64,000 nt of DNA, from assembly GCA_963726795.1 (NCBI GenBank), contig CAVSDD010000006.1, positions 62,001 through 126,000 on the forward strand, read 5' to 3'. A program made the position numbers and the translations under genes. Source of the stretch: Hyphomicrobium_A sp963726795. GTDB taxonomy: Bacteria; Pseudomonadota; Alphaproteobacteria; Rhizobiales; Hyphomicrobiaceae. The first letter of the stretch is position 1. Each line of letters starts with the position of its first letter. A model generated the notes under the pieces. The model searched no databases. It was given only the letters and a program-made list of their open reading frames with translations, and was not told the origin of the DNA. Shown piece by piece: positions 52,114 through 59,322 of this stretch.

Positions 52114-53626
52114 GGGGCACCACTGTGTCGAGTATCCGGGCGGACGAAAGCACGCCGGGGACACCAGCGCCCGGATGGGTGCCAGCTCCGACGAGATAGA
52201 GGTTGTCGATGTCCTCGCTGCGGTTCTGCGGCCGGAACCAGGCGCTTTGCGTCAGCGAGGGTTCGAGCCCGAAGGCTGCACCCTTGTAGGACAGGAAGTT
52301 GTTCTGGAAATCGAGTGGTGTCGTCACGCGCGAGGTGACGACGTGTTGTTCAAATCCGGGGAGCGCGACCTCGTCGAGGATCGTCGCCATCGCGCGGCGG
52401 TACGGCTCTGCCGTCTCGCTCCAGTCAACGCCGGCATCGAGATGCGGGACGGGGGAGAGAACGTAGAACGTATCGCATCCAGGCGGCGCCAGCGAAGGAT
52501 CGGTGGCCGTGGGACGGTGAAGATACAAGCTCATGTCGGGAGCGAGCCGCTTGTGGCGAAAGATATCGGTTAGAAGCTCGCGATACCGCGGCCCGAGCAG
52601 GATGGTGTGGTGCGGGACATCCTCATATTTGCGCGAGGTGCCGAAGTACCAGACGAACAAGCTCATCGAATAGCTGGCACGGTCGAGCTTGCGATCGGTC
52701 CAGCGCTTCCGCGCTGCGCCGCGGAGAAGGTGCCGGTAGGTCCAGGCGGAATCCGCGTTGGAGACGACAATATCGGAGCGGATCGTCTCTCCGGTTGCGA
52801 GGCGAATCCCGGTTGCCGCCCGGCCTTCGACGGTGATCTCGGCGACATCGGCGCGGTAGCGGATGCGTCCGCCCTGTCCTTTGATCAGGTCGACCAGTCC
52901 CTGCACCAGTGCGCCCATTCCGCCCATCGCAAAGTGCACGCCCCAGCGGCGCTCTAGGTAGGGGATCAGGCTGTAGATCGACGTGGTGGTGAACGGGTTG
53001 CCGCCGACAAACAGCGGATGGAAGCTCAGGATGAAGCGGATCTTGGGGTCGCGCACATAGCGTGCTGCCAGCCCGTGCACGCTGCGATAGCTCTTGAGCC
53101 GCGCCAGCTCGGGCACCAGACGGGCCATATCGGTCCACGACGAGAACGGTACATGACCGAGCTGCTCAAATCCAATGCGATAGATCTCCGCTGCAAGGCG
53201 CATGAAGCGGTCGTAGCCGTCGACATCGCCAGGGGCCACGCGCGCCACCTCGGCGCGCATTTGCTGTTCATCGCCGCAGCAGTCGATCGTATCGCCGTCG
53301 TGGAAGCGAATGCGGTAGAACGGCGACAGCTGGCGCAGCTCCACGTCGTCCGAGAGGGTCTTGCCGCAGAGGCGCCAAAGGTCCTCGAACAGGAACGGAG
53401 CGGTGACAATCGTAGGTCCGCCGTCGAAGATGAAGCCGTCCTGCTCGAACACCCCAGCTCGGCCGCCGGGCTTATCGAGGCGTTCGAGCACCGTGACCCT
53501 ATAGCCCCTTGCCCCGAGCCTCACCGCAGCTGCTAAACCACCGAAACCGCTGCCGATTACGACAGCGTGCGGCTGGGCCTGCGCACTTGCCCGGCGCTGC
53601 GTGGGATTTTCCGCGAGTGTCAACAT
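52094..53626 (-). CDS. crtI: Phytoene desaturase
   Basis: A 510-residue FAD-dependent desaturase that turns phytoene into neurosporene or lycopene. The FAD motif is AVVIGSGFGGLAAAVRLGAR with VTVLERLDKPGGRAGVFEQD, then FIFDGGPTIVTAPFLFEDLW, FHPLFVGGNPFTTTSIYSLI and the C-terminal bacterial-type desaturase signature NLYLVGAGTHPGAGVPGVLS. The 5' end is unusual: a perfect TGTC-N10-GACA palindrome (53618-53635) covers its ATG. It overlaps crtB at the 3' end. Only 45 bp separate it from bchO. Confidence 0.95.
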   Translation of the reverse strand: MLTLAENPTQRRASAQAQPHAVVIGSGFGGLAAAVRLGARGYRVTVLERLDKPGGRAGVFEQDGFIFDGGPTIVTAPFLFEDLWRLCGKTLSDDVELRQLSPFYRIRFHDGDTIDCCGDEQQMRAEVARVAPGDVDGYDRFMRLAAEIYRIGFEQLGHVPFSSWTDMARLVPELARLKSYRSVHGLAARYVRDPKIRFILSFHPLFVGGNPFTTTSIYSLIPYLERRWGVHFAMGGMGALVQGLVDLIKGQGGRIRYRADVAEITVEGRAATGIRLATGETIRSDIVVSNADSAWTYRHLLRGAARKRWTDRKLDRASYSMSLFVWYFGTSRKYEDVPHHTILLGPRYRELLTDIFRHKRLAPDMSLYLHRPTATDPSLAPPGCDTFYVLSPVPHLDAGVDWSETAEPYRRAMATILDEVALPGFEQHVVTSRVTTPLDFQNNFLSYKGAAFGLEPSLTQSAWFRPQNRSEDIDNLYLVGAGTHPGAGVPGVLSSARILDTVVPHAAAFA

Positions 53627-53651
53627 AACTTGACATTAACTGCGTCAAGTT
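53618..53651. promoter_or_regulatory. Compound operator for PpsR/CrtJ over the crtI start
   Basis: TGTCAA-N6-TTGACA (53618-53635) fits the PpsR/CrtJ consensus TGTC-N10-GACA. It is immediately overlapped by a second inverted repeat, AACTTGAC-N9-GTCAAGTT (53627-53651), that shares the middle arm. The crtI ATG (53624-53626) lies in the spacer of the first. Expected role: aerobic or light repression of crtIB-dxs. Confidence 0.68.
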
Positions 53652-53671
53652 GTCTAACGCAAGGGCCTTCT

Positions 53672-54577
53672 TCAGGAAATTGACGCCTTGGCCGGCACGG
53701 GCCGAGCATGCGCTTTGGCGATGTCCAGGATGATGCGGGCAATTTCCTGCGGGCGCTCTTCGTGCGCCAGATGCCCCAGCCCTCGCAGGTAGGTCACTTC
53801 CGCATTGGGAACGAGCTCGCGGACCCGGAAGGCGTCCTCGGCGGAAATGGCGCGGTCCTCGCCGCCGGCGAGAAGAGCGAGCGGAAGCTCGAGGCGCGGA
53901 AGGTCGCGAACGAGGCTGTCCAGGTCCCAACTCGCCATCATCCCGAGGGCAGCTTCGACGTGTTTACTGCTCTGGAACAGGCGCGCGTAAAGATCCATGC
54001 CTTCGGACGGGATGTCGGAGCCGGTGCCGTGAATGAGCCGCTCGACGGCGGACCGGCTTCCGGCGCGCCAGGCGAGGATGTCGGGCACGAAGGGGGCTGC
54101 CGCGAGCAGCTTGGCGAGCGGCGAGAAAAGCTGCGTTCCCCAGCTTCTGAGCGGTAGAAGCGCGCCGTTGATGCTGATGAGCGCGTCCGGGCTAATGCCG
54201 CCGTCAAGGCACGCGCGGACGAGGATGGCGGCGCCGGCGGAATGCCCGACGGCGAAATCGGGCTTCAGGCGCAGCGTGACCATGAGCGATGCAAGTGCGC
54301 CCGCCATGGCCGGCAGCGTCAGGCCGCCAAGCGCGGGGCTGTCCGTGAAGCCATGTCCAGGCAGGTCGGGCGCAACGACGAGGAAATGCGGGGCGAGCAA
54401 AGGGAGCACGTCGCGCCAGGAATGCGTCGAGGCACCGGTGCCGTGCACGAGCAGCATGGCGGGACCGCTGCCCATCTGCTGGATGTGCCAGCGCAAGCCT
54501 GCAGCTTCCACGAAGCGGCTTGCGTCGCGGTTGGGCCAGTCGCGGCCGTCGCGTTGCCAGTCGAGGGCCGTGCTCAA
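53672..54577 (-). CDS. bchO: BchO, alpha/beta hydrolase of bacteriochlorophyll synthesis
   Basis: A 301-residue alpha/beta hydrolase placed right after bchD, as in other phototrophs. Landmarks are LRWHIQQMGSGPAMLLVHGT with GASTHSWRDVLPLLAP, DLPGHGFTDSPALGGLTLPA, the nucleophile elbow FAVGHSAGAAILVRACL, LLAGGEDRAISAEDAFRV and the catalytic His in LRGLGHLAHEERPQEIA. Its exact reaction is not settled; it is associated with the Mg-chelatase step. The start overlaps the bchD stop by four bases (ATGA). Confidence 0.92.
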   Translation of the reverse strand: MSTALDWQRDGRDWPNRDASRFVEAAGLRWHIQQMGSGPAMLLVHGTGASTHSWRDVLPLLAPHFLVVAPDLPGHGFTDSPALGGLTLPAMAGALASLMVTLRLKPDFAVGHSAGAAILVRACLDGGISPDALISINGALLPLRSWGTQLFSPLAKLLAAAPFVPDILAWRAGSRSAVERLIHGTGSDIPSEGMDLYARLFQSSKHVEAALGMMASWDLDSLVRDLPRLELPLALLAGGEDRAISAEDAFRVRELVPNAEVTYLRGLGHLAHEERPQEIARIILDIAKAHARPVPAKASIS

Positions 54578-56328
54578 CCTCGCCTCCCGCCCATTTCCCT
54601 TTGCACGGCGTCGGCGAGCGAGCGTGCGTCCGCGTGCGGAAGCGGCACGTAGTGCGCCCCCATGGCATCGGCGACGAGCGCTGCCTGCGGCTCAGGGATT
54701 CTGGATGTATCGATGACGATGGCGGCGAAGCTGCCGCTGCGTACGGCGCGTGCCGCCGAGATCGCATCCTCATGTGCCTGGGCGCGTCCCGGTTTGCCGT
54801 CGCGGCCGAGATTGGCGCGCCCGTCCGTCAGCAACACGATGCCGGGGGTTTGGCCTTTGCGCTTCACGGTGTCGGCCAGGGCTGCTGCCGCGTCGATGCC
54901 GGAGGCCAGCGGCGTTGCCCCGCCACCTGGCAGATCGGCGAGGTTGCGGCGCGCGCGTGCGAGCGAGCGCGTCGGCGGCAGCAGGAGCTCGGCACCGCGG
55001 CCGCTGAAGGCGATGAGCGCCACCTGGTCGCGGCGCACGTAGCAGTCGGCGAGCAGCAGCTCGACCGCGCCCTTCGCCTCGCCGAGACGGTGCAAGGCGG
55101 TCGAGCCCGACGCATCGACGATGAAGATCGTCGTCGTTTCGGCCCGGTGCTTTAAGCGTTTGACGCGGAAATCGTCGGCGCGGATCGCGATGCGCTGCTC
55201 GGTGTCGCGCGCGTGCCAATCGGGCCGGCGGATACGCTGCCAAGGAGCGGCGGCTCGCAGCGTATCGATGAGATCGAGGCGGGCGCTCGCCGATGGCGTT
55301 CCCCGCCGGGTGCCGACCTGCCGGCCGCGCCGCGGCGCCTTCTGCTGCGCGCCAGCGCGCCCCGAGGCGGCGTTGCGCTGCCGGCCGGCGCGCGCGGTTT
55401 CCAGCTGAGCGAGAAGCTGCGCTGGGATGGCGGCCTTGACGGCGGCAACGATCACATCCTCGAGCGCCCCACCCTCAGCCGGATCCGCTGATTGGGCGGC
55501 ATCTCCTGGTGCAGGCTCGGGCTGCTCACTCTCACTTTCGACGGGCATGATCGTTGCGCGCGGCGCCAGCACGACCCGTGCCGCCAGGCCTACATCGGCG
55601 TCGGACACCATTTCGCGGTTTGCGAGTGCGGCTGCGATGCGCGCAACGCGCGACGCCAGAATGGGAGCCAGCGGTGACGCGATGCCGAACGCCAGCGCGA
55701 CGCCGCATAGCGCCTCCACAGCGCGCTCGGGCAGCGAGACCGACCGGAAGCTCGACCGCGCGCGATCGAGATCGACGGTCGCGCTCAAGTCGATCCCCGG
55801 CGCGAACCCGTCATCGAGCGTCAAATGAATCGCCAGCCGCTCGGCAAGCGCGTGCGGAATATGCTCGTCGGGTGAGCAGCTTTCGTCGACCGCGATGACG
55901 CCCAGGCGCGCTCGATGCCGCAGCGCGAGACCATCCCGTTCGGTGAGCACCTCGCCGAGGTCGAGCACGCAGGCGATCCTGGAAGCGGTCGCCGACGACA
56001 GCCGCTCCGCACAGGGCGCCACGAGAATGCCGCCGTCGGTTTCCGCCATGATGCCGCGCTGGGCAATCGGCCGGCCCGCCGCAATTGTCGCAGAAAGGTC
56101 GAGACCGCCCAGCAGCCGCTCGTCCGATGCGTTGATCGGCAAGCGCCGGAACGGTGCCCCCGTTTGCAGCAAGCTTTGCACGTGCTTGAGCCAGCTTTCG
56201 CGCGCAGGGCCTGGGGCCGCCCGCAATAGCACGCCGCCGATCGCGTGCGGATCGACGGCAAGGATGGCGGCGGCGAGGGCCGCATCGGCACTCTCTTGGT
56301 CGCCGTCATCGGAAATTGCGTCAGGCAC
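54574..56328 (-). CDS. bchD: Magnesium chelatase subunit D
   Basis: A 584-residue subunit of Mg-protoporphyrin IX chelatase, working with BchI and BchH. The N-terminal part is a degenerate AAA+ module (AAAILAVDPHAIGGVLLRAA). A Pro/acidic linker follows (ESEQPEPAPGDAAQSADPAE) with a basic stretch. The C-terminal von Willebrand A domain has the MIDAS motif IFIVDASGSTALHRLGEAKG, GGGATPLASGIDAAAALADT and VLLTDGRANLGRDGKPGR. A GTG at 56328, overlapping the bchI end, is chosen over an ATG at 56373. Overlaps on both sides indicate coupled synthesis with BchI and BchO. Confidence 0.93.
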   Translation of the reverse strand: MPDAISDDGDQESADAALAAAILAVDPHAIGGVLLRAAPGPARESWLKHVQSLLQTGAPFRRLPINASDERLLGGLDLSATIAAGRPIAQRGIMAETDGGILVAPCAERLSSATASRIACVLDLGEVLTERDGLALRHRARLGVIAVDESCSPDEHIPHALAERLAIHLTLDDGFAPGIDLSATVDLDRARSSFRSVSLPERAVEALCGVALAFGIASPLAPILASRVARIAAALANREMVSDADVGLAARVVLAPRATIMPVESESEQPEPAPGDAAQSADPAEGGALEDVIVAAVKAAIPAQLLAQLETARAGRQRNAASGRAGAQQKAPRRGRQVGTRRGTPSASARLDLIDTLRAAAPWQRIRRPDWHARDTEQRIAIRADDFRVKRLKHRAETTTIFIVDASGSTALHRLGEAKGAVELLLADCYVRRDQVALIAFSGRGAELLLPPTRSLARARRNLADLPGGGATPLASGIDAAAALADTVKRKGQTPGIVLLTDGRANLGRDGKPGRAQAHEDAISAARAVRSGSFAAIVIDTSRIPEPQAALVADAMGAHYVPLPHADARSLADAVQREMGGRRG

Positions 56329-57354
56329 CGAGCAATTCCTCAACCGCCCGCTCAATCCGCGCGGTCGAGCCACTCTCGTCCAGCGGATTGCGGCGCAGGC
56401 GATGGCGCAAGGACAGCGGCGCGCTATCGCGAATATGCGCCAGACTCACCTGCCCACTGCCATCGAGAGCCGCCAGCGCACGGGCTGCGCGCATCATCGT
56501 GAGTTCGCCGCGCAAGGCCGTCTGTGCCGAGCGCTTTGCACAGCTTGGCCACGCGTTCCAGGTCCTCGCGCGATCACCTTGATCGATGGCATGAGCTTGC
56601 GCGCCGTCGTGATGCGCTCGCGCGTGCGTTTCTCTTCGTCGCGCCAGCGGGCGCCGAACGCCGCAGAATCACGGTCGAACGCGTCGCGCCGTTGCACGAT
56701 CTCCACGCGAGTAGGCACATCCTGCGGAGTCTTGATTTCCACCGCCAGCCCGAAGCGGTCGAGCAGCTGCGGCCGCAGCTCGCCCTCTTCCGGATTGCCG
56801 CTGCCGATCAGCACGAAGCGCGCCGGATGGCGGACGCTCAAACCCTCGCGCTCGACCACGTTCTCACCTGAGGCCGCTACGTCGAGCAGGAGATCGACGA
56901 GGTGATCCTCCAGCAGGTTGACCTCGTCGATGTAGAGAAATCCGCGGTGGGCGCGCGCCAGCAGGCCTGGCTCGAACGATTTCTCGCCGCGCGTGAGTGC
57001 GCGTTCCAGATCGAGCGCACCGACGATACGGTCTTCCGTCGCTCCAAGAGGGAGTTCCACGACCGCAACCTGCACCAACTCGTTCGCGAGCGGCCCCTCG
57101 CGGCCCCGCCGCTGGCAGTCCTCGCACCCCGAGCCATTTGCGCCGGGATCGCAATGGTACTTGCAGCCGCTAACGGCCAGCATCTGGGGCAGAATACTGG
57201 AGAGCCCGCGCACGGCCGTCGATTTGCCGGTGCCGCGGTCGCCCAGCACGAGCACGCCGCCAATTGAAGGATCGACGGCGGCGATCAGAAGCGCACGCTT
57301 CATCTCGTCCTGCCCAAGGATCGCCGAGAATGGATAGTGCGTCGCCATCGGCAT
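56321..57354 (-). CDS. bchI: Magnesium chelatase ATPase subunit I, two frame breaks
   Basis: A 343-residue AAA+ ATPase driving Mg insertion, after removing extra bases near 56573 and 56514. Landmarks are FSAILGQDEMKRALLIAAVD, Walker A LVLGDRGTGKSTAVRGLSSI, the insert with four Cys (GCKYHCDPGANGSGCEDCQR), Walker B GFLYIDEVNLLEDHLVDLLL, sensor 1 VLIGSGNPEEGELRPQLLDR and the C-terminal RGELTMMRAARALAALDG. Both breaks fall in a 60-bp stretch encoding a conserved helix, and the protein is otherwise intact, so they are probably sequence errors. It lies 26 bp after ispH on the same strand. Confidence 0.93.
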
Positions 57355-57380
57355 TCGTCTTTAAACGCAGGGACCTTATG

Positions 57381-58344
57381 TTAGGCGGTTACCTGCAGTT
57401 GGCCAGCAAGACGGTCGGGCACGCGGAAGCGAACACTTTCCTCGCGCCCGGGAAATTCTTCGATCGTGACATGGCGCCAGGTCGCGAGGCGCGCGATGGT
57501 CTCTTGAACCAGCACTTCCGGCGTCGACGCGCCGGCCGTGATCCCGACGCAGCCAACTCCCGTCAGCCAGCTGCGATCGAGCATTTCTGGCCCGTCGATG
57601 AGATGGGAGGGCACACCTTTGGCCGTGCCGATTTCGCAGAGACGGTTGGCGTTCGAGCTATTCGCGGAGCCGATGACCAGCAGCAGCTCGATCTGGTCAA
57701 GCAGAGCGAGCACCGCATTTTGCCGGTTCTGCGTCGCGTAGCAGATGTCGCGCGTGTCCTGCCCCACGATCGCAGGAAAACGCTGTTTGAGAGCAGCGAT
57801 GGTGTCCCTGGTATCGTCGAGACTGAGCGTCGTCTGTGTGATGAAGGCAACGTGCTGCGGGTCTTGAATTTCCAGCTGCGCCACCTCTTCAGTCGTCGAG
57901 ACAATGTGCAACCGGCCGTCAATCTGGCCGCTGGTGCCGACAACCTCGGGGTGCCCGCGGTGCCCGATGAGAACCACATCGTAGCCCAACTCAGCGTAGC
58001 GGCGCCCCTCATTGTGCACCCGGCGGACGAGCGGACAGGTCGCGTCGATGACATCGAGTCCGCGCTTTTCCGCCGCCCGCTCGACTTCGCCGGAAACTCC
58101 GTGCGCACTGAAAATGGTCACCGCGCCGGCGTGGGATATCGGAGACATCCTCGACAAACACGGCGCCGCGGGTGCGCAAGCTGTCGACGACGTGACGGTT
58201 GTGCACGATTTCGTGGCGCACATAGACGGGGGAGCCATACTGCGTCAGGGCGCGCTCGACGATGTCTATCGCCCGCACAACGCCCGCACAGAAACCTCTT
58301 GGTCTAGAAAGAATTACACTGAGTTGTGTCAAGTCTCTGGACAT
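57381..58344 (-). CDS. ispH: 4-hydroxy-3-methylbut-2-enyl diphosphate reductase, one frame break
   Basis: Iron-sulfur enzyme for the last MEP step, yielding IPP and DMAPP. The product is 320 residues after removing one extra base near 58131. The three cluster Cys lie in RPRGFCAGVVRAIDIVERAL, LDVIDATCPLVRRVHNEGRR and ARDICYATQNRQ-like DTRDICYATQNRQNAVLA (the third, with the following region, also present as GVGCVGITAGASTPEVLVQE). The substrate-binding segments VRHEIVHNRHVVDSL and TIFSAHGVSGEVERAAEKRG are intact. It is probably co-transcribed with bchI (26-bp gap), coupling isoprenoid supply to pigment synthesis. Confidence 0.94.
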
Positions 58345-58428
58345 AGGCCTTCATAACACGGCCTTCGCGCCGCCGTCATCCCCAATGTGGACGGAAAGCG
58401 GTGATCGTGTATCGGCGCGATATGCTGA

Positions 58429-59322
58429 CTAGTGAAGGGTTTCGGCTTCGGCGGCGGGGTTGAGTTCTGCCAGCACCTCTTGCAGGCGCAAGAGCGCACG
58501 CGAGAACTGGTCGAAGCTGCACAGATCCGCTTTCCACAGATCTCCGACGAGACGCGCGGCCGGCGCGATGAACGCGACGAAGACGGATTCAAGCGACGTC
58601 CCTTTGGCCCGCTTCTTGGCAACGTAAGCGGCCGCGGCGCCAACATCGTCTTCCATCACAAGGCGCGCCAACTCGGCGACATCGTCTTTGCAGGGCGCGA
58701 TGCGGGTGGCTTTGACGTCGACAGCGACGTCGCTGGCGTGTGCCAAAAGAAGGCGCGGAATGATCTCCTGCTCGATGGCCCGCGTGAGCACCGCGACGTG
58801 CTCAGGTCCGCACCGGCTGGACGCTTTCTTGATGATCGTGTGGCCGACTTCATCGATTGCAAGTGGCGCAGACTGGGTGCCGCCGTCGGACGAATGGGCA
58901 GCGCGCGCGGAGCGAAGCCAAAACTCTACGAGCGAGGCGACCTTCGTCTCCCAATCATCGAGCTCGAGCGGCTTCACGAGATAGGCGTCGGCGCCCGCCT
59001 CGCGACAGTAATCGATGTCCTTTTGATGCGAGGACGTCGACAGCACAATGATAGGGACCTCGCGATTATGGTCGCGTGCGCGAAATTCCTTGATCAACTG
59101 CCGCCCGTCAACGCCGGGCAGATTGAGATCAAGCAGGATCAGTGAGGCTTTTTCTGCCAGAGGCGAATTGTCGTCTTCGAGTAGGCGTTCCATCGCGTGG
59201 CGGCCGTTGGCGCAGCGTTCGACGGGAGTCTTAACGCCGGCAGCGCGCAATGCGAATTGCAGTGCCATGAAGTCCGTGTCGCTGTCTTCAACGGAGATGA
59301 TCTTGTCCGCGCCCGACGTCAT
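58429..59322 (-). CDS. Receiver fused to an AerR/PpaA-like helical domain without B12 domain
   Basis: A 297-residue protein. Residues 1-140 are a receiver (IISVEDSDTDFMALQFALRA; phospho-acceptor Asp in LILLDLNLPGVDGRQL; Lys in AYLVKPLELDDW). Residues about 155-290 resemble the helical N-terminal part of the PpaA/AerR/cobalamin-binding family: EQEIIPRLLLAHASD, VAELARLVMEDDVGAAAAYV, LESVFVAFIAPAARLVGDLW and LCSFDQFSRALLRLQEVLAE. In those proteins a B12-binding domain follows; here the chain stops, and no such domain is found downstream in any frame. It overlaps the bphP stop by four bases, so it is the direct partner of the phytochrome kinase. DNA-regulator antagonism (PpsR) is an inference. 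Confidence 0.8.
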   Translation of the reverse strand: MTSGADKIISVEDSDTDFMALQFALRAAGVKTPVERCANGRHAMERLLEDDNSPLAEKASLILLDLNLPGVDGRQLIKEFRARDHNREVPIIVLSTSSHQKDIDYCREAGADAYLVKPLELDDWETKVASLVEFWLRSARAAHSSDGGTQSAPLAIDEVGHTIIKKASSRCGPEHVAVLTRAIEQEIIPRLLLAHASDVAVDVKATRIAPCKDDVAELARLVMEDDVGAAAAYVAKKRAKGTSLESVFVAFIAPAARLVGDLWKADLCSFDQFSRALLRLQEVLAELNPAAEAETLH

